A stretch of DNA of 64,000 nucleotides from Miscanthus floridulus (GCF_019320115.1 NC_089593.1:39502675-39566674); one strand, 5' to 3'. Shown: positions 38,719 to 52,445, counted from the stretch's first letter. Numbers and translations are program-made. The notes: generated by a model not told the origin, from the letters alone.

Positions 38719-41517
38719 GTTTGGAACAATCCGTGCACCTATCTTGCACTAATACTGACACTATCTCCAAACAGACCGAAACAAGATTCCACTTGAGCCT
38801 CGTCATATAGGAGTTCCATTGGGTGCTTCCAAAATGATTTCCGAGACTTGTTTGGCACAGACCGTGCACCTATCTTGCACTAATACTAACACTATCTCCA
38901 AACGGACTGAAACAAGATTCCACTTGTGCCTCGTCACCTAGGAGTACCATCGAGTGCGTCCAAAATGATTTCTAATCCTATGGTACGTTTGGCACAAACC
39001 GTGCACCTATCTTGCACTAATCCTAACACTATATCCAAACGGACCGAAACGAGATTCCACTTGAGCCTCGTCACCTAGGATTTCTATCGGGTGCGGTCAA
39101 AATGATTTCCGAGCCTTGTTTGGGACAAACCATGTACTTATCTTGCACTAATACTAATACTATCTCCCAACGGACTGAAACAAGATTCCACTTGAGCCTC
39201 GTCGCCTAGGAGTTCCATCGGGTGCTTTCGAAATGATTTTCGAGCCTTATTTGGCACAAACCGTGCACCTTTCTTGCACTGATACTAACACTATCTCCAA
39301 ACGGACTGAAACAAGATTCCACTTGAGCCTCGTCACCTAGGAGTACCATCAGGTGCGTCCAAAACGATTTCTGAGCTTATAGTACGTTTAGCACAGGCTG
39401 TGCACCTATATTGCACTAAAACTAACACTATATCTAAATGGACCGAAATGAGATTCCACTTGAGCCTCGTCACATAGGAGTTCTATTGTGTGCGGTCAAA
39501 ATGATTTCCGAGCCTTGTTTGGAACAAACCGTGCACCTGTCTTGCACTAATACTAACACTATCTCCAAACGAACTGAAATAAGATTCCACTTGAGCCTCG
39601 TCACCTAGGAGTACCATCGGGTGCGTCCAAAATGATTTCTGATCCTATGGTACGTTTGGCACAAACCGTGCACCTATCTTGCACTAATCCTAACACTATA
39701 TCCAAATGGACCAAAATGAGATTCCACTTGAGCCTCGTCACCTAGGAGTTCTATCGGGTGCGGTCAAAATGATTTCCGAGCCTTGTTTGTAACAAACCGT
39801 GCACTTATCTTGCACTAATACTAATACTATCTCCAAACGGACTGAAACAAGATTCCACTTGAGCCTCGTCGCCTAGGAGTTCCATCGGGTGCTTCCAAAA
39901 TGATTTCCGAGCCTTGTTTGGCACAAACCGTGCACCTATCTTTAATTGATACTAACACTATCTCCAAACGGACTGAAACAAGATTCCACTTGAGCCTCGT
40001 CACCTAGGAGTTCCATCGGGTGCGTCCAAAACAATTTTCTGAGCCTATGGTACATTAGGGACAAACCGTGCACCTATCTTGCACTAATACTAACACTATA
40101 TCCAAACGGACCGAAATGAGATTCCACTTGAGCCTCGTCGCCTAGGAGTTCTATCGGGTGCGGTCAAAATGATTTCCGAGCACTGTTTGGAACAAACCGT
40201 GCACCTATCTTGCACTAATACTAACACTAACTCCAAACGGACCGAAACAAGATTCCACTTGAGCCTCGTCATCTACGAGATCCATCGGGTGCTTCCGAAA
40301 TAATTTCCGAGCCTTGTTTGGCACAACCGTGCACCTATCTTGCACTGATACTAACACTATCTTCAAATGGACCGAAACAAGATTCCACTTGAGCCTCGTC
40401 ACCTAGGAGTACCATCGGGTGCGTCCAAAACGATTTCTGAACCTATAGTACATTTGGCACAGGCCATGCACCTATCTTGCACTAATACTAACACTATATC
40501 TAAACGACCTGAAACGAGATTCCACTTGAGCCTCGTCACCTAGGAGTACCATCGGGTGCGTCCAAAATGATTTTTGATCCTATGGTAGATTTGGCACAAA
40601 CCGTGCACCTATCTTGCACTAATCCTAACACTATATCCAAATGGACTGAAATGAGATTCCACTTGAGCCTCGTCACCTAGGAGTTCTATCGGGTGCGGTC
40701 AAAATGATTTCCGAGCCTTGTTTGGAACAAACCGTGCACTTATCTTGCACTAATACTAATACTATCTCCAAACGGACTGAAACATGATTCCACTTGAGCC
40801 TCGTCGCCTAGGAGTTCCATCGGATGCTTCCAAAATGATTTCTGAGCCTTGTTTGGCACAAACCGTGCACCTATCTTTCATTGATACTAACACTATCTCC
40901 AAACGGACTGAAACAAGATTCCACTTGAGCCTCGTCACCTAGGAGTTCCATTGGGTGCGTCCAAAACGATTTCTGAGCGTATGGTACATTAGGCACAAAC
41001 CATGCACCTATCTTGCACTAATACTAACACTATATCCAAACGGACCGAAATGAGATTCCACTTGAGCCTTGTCGCCTAGGAGTTCTATCGGGTGCGGTCA
41101 AAATGATTTCCGAGCCTTGTTTGGAACAAACCATGCACTTATCTTGCACTAATACTAATACTATCTCCAAACGGACTGATACAAGATTCCACTTGAGCCT
41201 CGTCATCTAGGAGTTCCATCGGGTGCTTCCGAAATGATTTTTGAGACTTGTTTGGCACAAACCGTGCACCTATCTTGCACTGATACTAACACTATCTCCA
41301 AACATACCGAAACAAGATTCCACTTGAGCCACGTCACTTAGGAGTACCATCGGGTGCGTCCAAAACGATTTCTGAGCCTATGGTCCATTAGGCACAAACT
41401 GTGCACCTATCTTGCACTAATACTAACACTATATCCAAACGGACCGAAACGAGATTTCACTTGAGCCTCGTCACCTAGGAGTTCTGTTGGGTGCGGTCAA
41501 AATGATTTCCGAGCCTT
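38719..41517 (+). repeat. 21-mer HOR, complete copy (2,799 bp)
   Basis: Reference unit. Monomer cores start at 38,719; 38,850; 38,987; 39,118; 39,249; 39,386; 39,517; 39,654; 39,785; 39,916; 40,054; 40,185; 40,316; 40,452; 40,589; 40,720; 40,851; 40,988; 41,119; 41,250 and 41,387. Lengths are 131 (13 times), 137 (6), 138 (1; extra T in ATTTTCTGAG) and 136 (1; lost A in GGCACAACCG), summing to 2,799. Long monomers mostly follow two short ones (399-bp trimers). Monomer 1 carries GGAACAATCC. Four monomers (4, 9, 16 and 19) are the ACTTATC / ACTAATACTAATAC subtype. Confidence 0.93.
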
Positions 41518-44316
41518 GTTTGGAACAATCCGTGCACCTATCTTGCACTAATACTGACACTATCTCCAAACAGACCGAAACAAGATTCCACTTGAGCCTC
41601 GTCATATAGGAGTTCCATTGGGTGCTTCCAAAATGATTTCCGAGACTTGTTTGGCACAGACCGTGCACCTATCTTGCACTAATACTAACACTATCTCCAA
41701 ACGGACTGAAACAAGATTCCACTTGTGCCTCGTCACCTAGGAGTACCATCGAGTGCGTCCAAAATGATTTCTAATCCTATGGTACGTTTGGCACAAACCG
41801 TGCACCTATCTTGCACTAATCCTAACACTATATCCAAACGGACCGAAACGAGATTCCACTTGAGCCTCGTCACCTAGGATTTCTATCGGGTGCGGTCAAA
41901 ATGATTTCCGAGCCTTGTTTGGGACAAACCATGTACTTATCTTGCACTAATACTAATACTATCTCCCAACGGACTGAAACAAGATTCCACTTGAGCCTCG
42001 TCGCCTAGGAGTTCCATCGGGTGCTTTCGAAATGATTTTCGAGCCTTATTTGGCACAAACCGTGCACCTTTCTTGCACTGATACTAACACTATCTCCAAA
42101 CGGACTGAAACAAGATTCCACTTGAGCCTCGTCACCTAGGAGTACCATCAGGTGCGTCCAAAACGATTTCTGAGCTTATAGTACGTTTAGCACAGGCTGT
42201 GCACCTATATTGCACTAAAACTAACACTATATCTAAATGGACCGAAATGAGATTCCACTTGAGCCTCGTCACATAGGAGTTCTATTGTGTGCGGTCAAAA
42301 TGATTTCCGAGCCTTGTTTGGAACAAACCGTGCACCTGTCTTGCACTAATACTAACACTATCTCCAAACGAACTGAAATAAGATTCCACTTGAGCCTCGT
42401 CACCTAGGAGTACCATCGGGTGCGTCCAAAATGATTTCTGATCCTATGGTACGTTTGGCACAAACCGTGCACCTATCTTGCACTAATCCTAACACTATAT
42501 CCAAATGGACCAAAATGAGATTCCACTTGAGCCTCGTCACCTAGGAGTTCTATCGGGTGCGGTCAAAATGATTTCCGAGCCTTGTTTGTAACAAACCGTG
42601 CACTTATCTTGCACTAATACTAATACTATCTCCAAACGGACTGAAACAAGATTCCACTTGAGCCTCGTCGCCTAGGAGTTCCATCGGGTGCTTCCAAAAT
42701 GATTTCCGAGCCTTGTTTGGCACAAACCGTGCACCTATCTTTAATTGATACTAACACTATCTCCAAACGGACTGAAACAAGATTCCACTTGAGCCTCGTC
42801 ACCTAGGAGTTCCATCGGGTGCGTCCAAAACAATTTTCTGAGCCTATGGTACATTAGGGACAAACCGTGCACCTATCTTGCACTAATACTAACACTATAT
42901 CCAAACGGACCGAAATGAGATTCCACTTGAGCCTCGTCGCCTAGGAGTTCTATCGGGTGCGGTCAAAATGATTTCCGAGCACTGTTTGGAACAAACCGTG
43001 CACCTATCTTGCACTAATACTAACACTAACTCCAAACGGACCGAAACAAGATTCCACTTGAGCCTCGTCATCTACGAGATCCATCGGGTGCTTCCGAAAT
43101 AATTTCTGAGCCTTGTTTGGCACAACCGTGCACCTATCTTGCACTGATACTAACACTATCTTCAAATGGACCGAAACAAGATTCCACTTGAGCCTCGTCA
43201 CCTAGGAGTACCATCGGGTGCGTCCAAAACGATTTCTGAACCTATAGTACATTTGGCACAGGCCATGCACCTATCTTGCACTAATACTAACACTATATCT
43301 AAACGACCTGAAACGAGATTCCACTTGAGCCTCGTCACCTAGGAGTACCATCGGGTGCGTCCAAAATGATTTTTGATCCTATGGTAGATTTGGCACAAAC
43401 CGTGCACCTATCTTGCACTAATCCTAACACTATATCCAAATGGACTGAAATGAGATTCCACTTGAGCCTCGTCACCTAGGAGTTCTATCGGGTGCGGTCA
43501 AAATGATTTCCGAGCCTTGTTTGGAACAAACCGTGCACTTATCTTGCACTAATACTAATACTATCTCCAAACGGACTGAAACATGATTCCACTTGAGCCT
43601 CGTCGCCTAGGAGTTCCATCGGATGCTTCCAAAATGATTTCTGAGCCTTGTTTGGCACAAACCATGCACCTATCTTTCATTGATACTAACACTATCTCCA
43701 AACGGACTGAAACAAGATTCCACTTGAGCCTCGTCACCTAGGAGTTCCATTGGGTGCGTCCAAAACGATTTCTGAGCGTATGGTACATTAGGCACAAACC
43801 ATGCACCTATCTTGCACTAATACTAACACTATATCCAAACGGACCGAAATGAGATTCCACTTGAGCCTTGTCGCCTAGGAGTTCTATCGGGTGCGGTCAA
43901 AATGATTTCCGAGCCTTGTTTGGAACAAACCATGCACTTATCTTGCACTAATACTAATACTATCTCCAAACGGACTGATACAAGATTCCACTTGAGCCTC
44001 GTCATCTAGGAGTTCCATCGGGTGCTTTCGAAATGATTTTTGAGACTTGTTTGGCACAAACCGTGCACCTATCTTGCACTGATACTAACACTATCTCCAA
44101 ACATACCGAAACAAGATTCCACTTGAGCCACGTCACTTAGGAGTACCATCGGGTGCGTCCAAAACGATTTCTGAGCCTATGGTCCATTAGGCACAAACTG
44201 TGCACCTATCTTGCACTAATACTAACACTATATCCAAATGGACCGAAACGAGATTTCACTTGAGCCTCGTCACCTAGGAGTTCTGTTGGGTGCGGTCAAA
44301 ATGATTTCCGAGCCTT
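41518..44316 (+). repeat. 21-mer HOR, complete copy (2,799 bp)
   Basis: Full tandem copy of 38,719-41,517. I noticed four differences by eye: ATTTCTGAG near 43,106, CCATGCAC near 43,673, GCTTTCG near 44,027 and AAATGGACC near 44,238. Three of them are CpG-type transitions. Monomers inside the unit differ from one another far more, which defines a true HOR. Confidence 0.93.
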
Positions 44317-47116
44317 GTTTGGAACAATCCGTGCACCTATCTTGCACTAATACTGACACTATCTCCAAACGGACCGAAACAAGATTCCACTTGAGCCTCG
44401 TCATATAGGAGTTCCATTGGGTGCTTCCAAAATGATTTCCGAGACTTGTTTGGCACAGACCGTGCACCTATCTTGCACTAATACTAACACTATCTCCAAA
44501 CGGACTGAAACAAGATTCCACTTGTGCCTCGTCACCTAGGAGTACCATCGAGTGCGTCCAAAATGATTTCTAATCCTATGGTACGTTTGGCACAAACCGT
44601 GCACCTATCTTGCACTAATCCTAACACTATATCCAAACGGACCGAAACGAGATTCCACTTGAGCCTCGTCACCTAGGATTTCTATCGGGTGCGGTCAAAA
44701 TGATTTCCGAGCCTTGTTTGGGACAAACCATGTACTTATCTTGCACTAATACTAATACTATCTCCCAACGGACTGAAACAAGATTCCACTTGAGCCTCGT
44801 CGCCTAGGAGTTCCATCGGGTGCTTTCGAAATGATTTTCGAGCCTTATTTGGCACAAACCGTGCACCTTTCTTGCACTGATACTAACACTATCTCCAAAC
44901 GGACTGAAACAAGATTCCACTTGAGCCTCGTCACCTAGGAGTACCATCAGGTGCGTCCAAAACGATTTCTGAGCTTATAGTACGTTTAGCACAGGCTGTG
45001 CACCTATATTGCACTAAAACTAACACTATATCTAAATGGACCGAAATGAGATTCCACTTGAGCCTCGTCACATAGGAGTTCTATTGTGTGCGGTCAAAAT
45101 GATTTCCGAGCCTTGTTTGGAACAAACCGTGCACCTGTCTTGCACTAATACTAACACTATCTCCAAACGAACTGAAATAAGATTCCACTTGAGCCTCGTC
45201 ACCTAGGAGTACCATCGGGTGCGTCCAAAATGATTTCTGATCCTATGGTACGTTTGGCACAAACCGTGCACCTATCTTGCACTAATCCTAACACTATATC
45301 CAAATGGACCAAAATGAGATTCCACTTGAGCCTCGTCACCTAGGAGTTCTATCGGGTGCGGTCAAAATGATTTCCGAGCCTTGTTTGTAACAAACCGTGC
45401 ACTTATCTTGCACTAATACTAATACTATCTCCAAACGGACTGAAACAAGATTCCACTTGAGCCTCGTCGCCTAGGAGTTCCATCGGGTGCTTCCAAAATG
45501 ATTTCCGAGCCTTGTTTGGCATAAACCGTGCACCTATCTTTCATTGATACTAACACTATCTCCAAACAGACTGAAACAAGATTCCACTTGAGCCTCGTCA
45601 CCTAGGAGTTCCATCGAGTGCGTCCAAAACAATTTTCTGAGCCTATGGTACATTAGGGACAAAGCGTGCACCTATCTTGCACTAATACTAACACTATATC
45701 CAAACGGACCGAAATGAGATTCCACTTGAGCCTCGTCGCCTAGGAGTTCTATCGGGTGCGGTCAAAATGATTTCCGAGCACTGTTTGGAACAAACCGTGC
45801 ACCTATCTTGCACTAATACTAACACTAACTCCAAACAGACCGAAACAAGATTCCACTTGAGCCTCGTCATCTACGAGATCCATCGGGTGCTTCCGAAATA
45901 ATTTTCGAGCCTTGTTTGGCACAAACCGTGCACCTATCTTGCACTGATACTAACACTATCTTCAAATGGACCGAAACAAGATTCCACTTGAGCCTCGTCA
46001 CCTAGGAGTACCATCGGGTGCGTCCAAAACGATTTCTGAACCTATAGTACATTTGGCACAGGCCATGCACCTATCTTGCACTAATACTAACACTATATCT
46101 AAACGGACTGAAATGAGATTCCACTTGAGCCTCGTCACCTAGGAGTACCATCGGGTGCGTCCAAAATGATTTTTGATCCTATGGTACATTTGGCACAAAC
46201 CATGCACCTATCTTGCACTAATCCTAACACTATATCCAAATGGACTGAAATGAGATTCCACTTGAGCCTCGTCACCTAGGAGTTCTATCGGGTGCGGTCA
46301 AAATGATTTCCGAGCCTTGTTTGGAACAAACCGTGCACTTATCTTGCACTAATACTAATACTATCTCCAAACGGACTGAAACATGATTCCACTTGAGCCT
46401 CGTCGCCTAGGAGTTCCATCGGGTGCTTCCAAAATGATTTCTGAGCCTTGTTTGGCACAAACCGTGCACCTATCTTTCATTGATACTAACACTATCTCCA
46501 AACGGACTGAAACAAGATTCCACTTGAGCCTCGTCACCTAGGAGTTCCATTGGGTGCGTCCAAAACGATTTCTGAGCGTATGGTACATTAGGCACAAACC
46601 ATGCACCTATCTTGCACTAATACTAACACTATATCCAAACGGACCGAAATGAGATTCCACTTGAGCCTCGTCGCCTAGGAGTTCTATCGGGTGCGGTCAA
46701 AATGATTTCCAGGCCTTGTTTGGAACAAACCATGCACTTATCTTGCACTAATACTAATACTATCTCCAAACGGACTGATACAAGATTCCACTTGAGCCTC
46801 GTTATCTAGGAGTTCCATCGGGTGCTTCCGAAATGATTTTTGAGACTTGTTTGGCACAAACCGTGCACCTATCTTGCACTGATACTAACACTATCTCCAA
46901 ACATACCGAAACAAGATTCCACTTGAGCCACGTCACTTAGGAGTACCATCGGGTGCGTCCAAAACGATTTCTGAGCCTATGGTCCATTAGGCACAAACTG
47001 TGCACCTATCTTGCACTAATACTAACACTATATCCAAACGGACCGAAACAAGATTTCACTTGTGCCTCGTCACCTAGGAGTTCTGTTGGGTGCGGTCAAA
47101 ATGATTTCCGAGCCCT
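44317..47116 (+). repeat. 21-mer HOR, complete copy (2,800 bp)
   Basis: Full copy, one base longer because monomer 13 has GGCACAAACCG (near 45,920) where the other copies lost an A. It has more private changes than the two copies to its left, for example GGCATAAACC near 45,520, GACAAAGCG near 45,660, AAACGGACTG in place of AACGACCTG near 46,103, and CCAGGCC near 46,710. It is a less homogenised copy near the right edge. Confidence 0.92.
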
Positions 47117-49779
47117 GTTTGGAACAATCCGTGCACCTATCTTGCACTAATACTGACACTATCTCCAAACGGACCGAAACAAGATTCCACTTGAGCCTCG
47201 TCATATAGGAGTTCCATTGGGTGCTTCCAAAATGATTTCCGAGACTTGTTTGGCACAGACCGTGCACCTATCTTGCACTAATACTAACACTATCTCCAAA
47301 CGGACTGAAACAAGATTCCACTTGTGCCTCGTCACCTAGGAGTACCATCGAGTGCGTCCAAAATGATTTCTAATCCTATGGTACGTTTGGCACAAACCGT
47401 GCACCTATCTTGCACTAATCCTAACACAATATCCAAACGGACCGAAATGAGATTCCACTTGAGCCTCGTCACCTAGGATTTCTATCGGGTGCAGTCAAAA
47501 TGATTTCCGAGCCTTGTTTGGGACAAACCATGTACTTATCTTGCACTAATACTAATACTATCTCCAAACGGACTGAAACAAGATTCCACTTGAGCCTCGT
47601 CGCCTAGGAGTTCCATCGGGTGCTTTCGAAATGATTTTCGAGCCTTATTTGGCACAAACCGTGCACCTTTCTTGCACTGATACTAACACTATCTCCAAAC
47701 GGACTGAAACAAGATTCCACTTGAGCCTCGTCACCTAGGAGTACCATCAGGTGCGTCCAAAATGATTTCTGAGCTTATAGTACGTTTAGCACAGGCTGTG
47801 CACCTATATTGCACTAAAACTAACACTATATCTAAATGGACCGAAATGAGATTCCACTTGAGCCTTGTCACATAGGAGTTCTATTGTGTGCGGTCAAAAT
47901 GATTTCCGAGCCTTGTTTGGAACAAACCGTGCACCTGTCTTGCACTAATACTAACACTATCTCCAAACGAACTGAAACAAGATTCCACTTGAGCCTCGTC
48001 ACCTAGGAGTACCATCGGGTGCGTCCAAAATGATTTCTAATCCTATGGTACGTTTGGCACAAACCGTGCACCTATCTTGCACTAATCCTAACACTATATC
48101 CAAATGGACCAAAATGAGATTCCACTTGAGCCTCGTCACCTAGGAGTTCTATCGGGTGCGGTCAAAATGATTTCTGAGCCTTGTTTGTAACAAACCGTGC
48201 ACTTATCTTGCACTAATACTAATACTATCTCCAAACGGACTGAAACAAGATTCCACTTGAGCCTCGTCGCCTAGGAGTTCCATCGGGTGCTTCCAAAATG
48301 ATTTCCGTGCCTTGTTTGGCACAAACCGTGCACCTATCTTTCATTGATACTAACACTATCTCCAAACGGACTGAAACAAGATTCCACTTGAGCCTCGTCA
48401 CCTAGGAGTTCCATCGGGTGCGTCCAAAACAATTTTCTGAGCCTATGGTACATTAGGGACAAACCGTGCACCTATCTTGCACTAATACTAACACTATATC
48501 CAAACGGACCGAAATGAGATTCCACTTGAGCCTCGTCGCCTAGGAGTTCTATCGGGTGCGGTCAAAATGATTTCCGAGCACTGTTTGGAACAAACCGTGC
48601 ACCTATCTTGCACTAATACTAACACTAACTCCAAACAGACCGAAACAAGATTCCACTTGAGCCTCGTCATCTACGAGATCCATCGGGTGCTTCCGAAATG
48701 ATTTCCGTGCCTTGTTTGGCACAAACCGTGCACCTATCTTTCATTGATACTAACACTATCTCCAAATGGACTGATACAAGATTCCACTTGAGCCTCATCA
48801 CCTAGGAGTACCATCGGGTGCGTCCAAAATGATTTTTGATCCTATGGTACATTTGGCACAAACCGTGCACCTATCTTGCACTAATCCTAACACTATATCC
48901 AAATGGACTGAAATGAGATTCCACTTGAGCCTCGTCACCTAGGAGTTCTATCGGGTGCGGTCAAAATGATTTCCGAGCCTTGTTTGGAACAAACCGTGCA
49001 CTTATCTTGCACTAATACTAATACTATCTCCAAACGGACTGAAACATGATTCCACTTGAGCCTCGTCGCCTAGGAGTTCCATCGGGTGCTTCCAAAATGA
49101 TTTCTGAGCCTTGTTTGGCACAAACCGTGCACCTATCTTTCATTGATACTAACACTATCTCCAAACGGACTGAAACAAGATTCCACTTGAGCCTCGTCAC
49201 CGAGGAGTTCCATCGGGTGCGTCCAAAACGATTTCTGAGCCTATGGTACATTAGGCACAAACCATGCACCTTTCCTGCACTAATACTAACACTATATCCA
49301 AACGGACCGAAATGAGATTCCACTTGAGCCTCGTCGCCTAGGAGTTCTATCGGGTGCGGTCAAAATGATTTCCGAGCCTTGTTTGGAACAAACCATGCAC
49401 TTATCTTGCACTAATACTAATACTATCTCCAAACGGACTGAAACAAGATTCCACTTGAGCCTCGTCATCTAGGAGTTCCATCGGGTGCTTCCGAAATGAT
49501 TTTTGAGACTTGTTTGGCACAAACCGTGCACCTATCTTGCACTGATACTAACACTATCTCCAAACATACCGAAACAAGATTCCACTTGAGCCACGTCACC
49601 TAGGAGTACCATCGGGTGCGTCCAAAATGATTTCTGAGCCTATGGTCCATTAGGCACAAACTGTGCACCTATCTTGCACTAATACTAACACAATATCCAA
49701 ACGGACCAAAACGAGATTTCACTTGAGCCTCGTCACCTAAGAGTTCTGTTGGGTGCGGTCAAAATGATTTCCGAGCCTT
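47117..49779 (+). repeat. 21-mer HOR, right-edge copy lacking one monomer (2,663 bp)
   Basis: Twenty monomers; 137 bp shorter than the previous copy. Monomers 13 and 14 are replaced by one monomer at 48,714 whose left part matches monomer 10 of the same unit (TTTCCGTGCC before the core, then TTTCATTG). This looks like a template switch or conversion. CTCCCAACGG of other copies reads CTCCAAACGG here. After 49,779 the sequence leaves the HOR. Confidence 0.88.
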
Positions 49780-50577
49780 GTTTAGAACAAACCATGCACC
49801 TATCTTGCATTGATACTAACACTATCTTCAAACGGACCGAAACATGATTCCACTTGAGCCTCGTCATCTAGGAGTTCCATCGGGTGCTTCCGAAATGATT
49901 GTCGAAACTTGTTTGGCACAAATCATGCACCTATCTTGCACAGATACGAACACTATCTCCAAACGGACTGAAACAAGATTCCACTTGAGCCTCATCACCT
50001 AGGAGTACCATCGAGTGCATCCAAAATGATTTCTGAGCCTATGGTACGTTTGGCACAGGCCGTGCACCTATCTTGCACTGATACTAACACTATCTCCAAA
50101 CGGATCGAAACAAGATTCGACTTGAGCCTCGTCACCTTGGAGTTCTATCGGGTGCGGTCAAAATAATTTCCGAGCCTTGTTTGGAACAAATCGTGCACCT
50201 GTCTTGCACTAATACTAACACTATCTCCAAATGGACCAAAACAAGATTCCTCTTGAGCCTCATCATCTAGGAGTTCCATCGGGTGCTTCCGAAATGATTT
50301 CCGAGACTTGTTTGGCACAAACCGTGCACCTATCTTGCACTAAGACTAACACTATCTCCAAACGGACTGAAACAAGATTCCCCTTGAGCCTCGTCACCTA
50401 GGAGTACCATCGGGTGCGTCCAAAATGATTTCTGATCCTATGGTACATTTGGCACAAACCGTGCACCTATCTTGCACTAATCCTAACACTATATCCAAAT
50501 GGACCGAAACGAGATTCCACTTGAGCCTTGTCACCTAGGAGTTCTATCGGGTGCGGTCAAAAAGATTTCTGAGCCTT
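49780..50577 (+). repeat. Mixed satellite monomers, right boundary of the 21-mer region
   Basis: Six monomers. The first (GTTTAGAAC, CTTGCATTGATAC) resembles monomers of the 3.47-kb family near 27,604. The next carries CGAAACTT-GTTTGGCACAAATC, a subtype last seen near 13,440 and typical of the left end of the window. It marks the return to the older repeat lineage. Confidence 0.8.
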
Positions 50578-52445
50578 GTTTGGAACAAACCGTGCACTTA
50601 TCTTGCACTAATACTAATACTATCTCCAAACGGACTGAAACAAGATTCCACTTGAGCCTCATCGCCTAGGAGTTCCATCGGGTGCTTTCGAAATGATTTC
50701 TGAGCCTTGTTTGGCACAAACCGTGCACCTATCTTTCATTGATACTAACACTATCTCCAAACGGACTGAAACAAGATTCCACTTGAGCCTCATCACCTAG
50801 GAGTACCATCGAGTGCATCCAAAATGATTTCTGAGCCTATGGTACGTTTGGCACAGGCCGTGCACCTATCTTGCACTAATACTAACACTATATCTAAATG
50901 GACCGAAACGAGATTCCACTTGAACCTCGTCACCTAGGAGTTCTATCGGGTGCGATCAAAATGATTTCTGAGCCTTGTTTGGAACAAACCGTGCACCTAT
51001 CTTACACTAATACTAACACTATCTCCAAATGGACCGAAATAAGATTCCACTTGAGCCTCATCACCTAAGAGTTCCATCGGGTGCTTCTGAAATGATTTTC
51101 GAGTCTTGTTTGGCACAAACTGTGCACCTATCTTGCACTGATACTAACACTATCTCCAAACGGACCGAAACTTGATTCCACTTGAGCCTCGTCACCTAGG
51201 AGTACCATCGGGTGCGTCCAAAATGATTTCTGAGGCTATGGTACTTTTGGCACAGATCGTGCACCTATCTTGCACTAATACTAACACTATATCCAAACAG
51301 ACCGAAATGAGATTCCACTTGAGCCTCATCACCTAGGAGTTCTATCGGGTACGGTCAAAATGATTTCCGAGCCTTGTTTGGAACAAACCATGCACCTATC
51401 TGCACTATTACCAACACTATCTCCAAACAGACTGAAACAAGATTCCACTTGAGCCTCGTCACCTAGGAGTACCATCGGGTGCGTCCAAAATGATTTCTGA
51501 TCCTATGGTACGTTTGGCACAAACCGTGCACCTATGTTGCACTAATCCTAACACTATATCCAAACGGACCGAAACGAGATTCCACTTGAGCCTCGTCACC
51601 TAGGAGTTCTATCAGGTGCGGTCAAAATGATTTCTGAGCCCTGTTTAGAACAAACTATGCACCTGTCTTGCACTAATACTAACACTATCTCCAAACAGAC
51701 CGAAACAAGATTCCACTTGAGCCTCGTCACCAAGGAGTACCATCGGGTGCATCCAAAACGATTTCTGATCCTATTGTACGTTTGGCACAAACCGTGCACC
51801 TATCTTGCACTGATAATAACACTATCTCCAAACGGACCAAAACAAGATTCCACTTGAGCCTCATCATCTAGGAGTACCATCAGGTGCGTCCAAAATGATT
51901 TCTGATCCTATGGTACATTTGGCACAAACCGTGCACCTATCTTGCACTGATACTAACACTATCTCCAAACGGATCGAAACAAGATTCGACTTGAGCCTCG
52001 TCACCTTGGAGTTCTATCGGGTGCGGTCAAAATGATTTCCGAGCCTTGTTTGGAACAAATCGTGCACCTGTCTTGCACTAATACTAACACTATCTCCAAA
52101 TGGACCAAAACAAGATTCCACTTGAGCCTCATCATCTAGGAGTTCCATCGGGTGCTTCCGAAATGATTTCCGAGACTTGTTTGGCACAAACCGTGCACCT
52201 ATCTTGCACTAAGACTAACACTATCTCCAAACGGACTGAAACAAGATTCCCCTTGAGCCTCGTCACCTAGGAGTACCATCGGGTGCGTCCAAAATGATTT
52301 CTGATCCTATGGTACATTTGGCACAAACCGTGCACCTATCTTGCACTAATCCTAACACTATATCCAAATGGACCGAAACGAGATTCCACTTGAGCCTTGT
52401 CACCTAGGAGTTCTATCGGGTGCGGTCAAAATGATTTCTGAGCCT
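50578..52445 (+). repeat. Variable-length HOR, 1,868 bp (14 monomers)
   Basis: It starts with a GTTTGGAAC...CACTTATC monomer followed by a TTTCATTG monomer, the same start as at 52,446, 55,252, 57,521, 59,384, 62,164 and 63,360. Markers near 50,101 (GGATCGAAACAAGATTCGAC) and 50,340 (CACTAAGACTAAC, then TTCCCCTTGAG) recur 1,869 bp later, before the cores at 50,578 and 52,446. Confidence 0.8.

Larger units (their letters stand above)
34693..40850 (+). repeat. 6,158-bp segmental duplication, copy 2 (46 monomers)
   Basis: Direct tandem repeat of 28,535-34,692. Its right end passes without a break into monomer 17 of the 21-mer HOR at 40,851, while copy 1 passes into block X at the same place. The duplication therefore arose by unequal exchange between a block-X monomer and a monomer 17. 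Confidence 0.88.
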
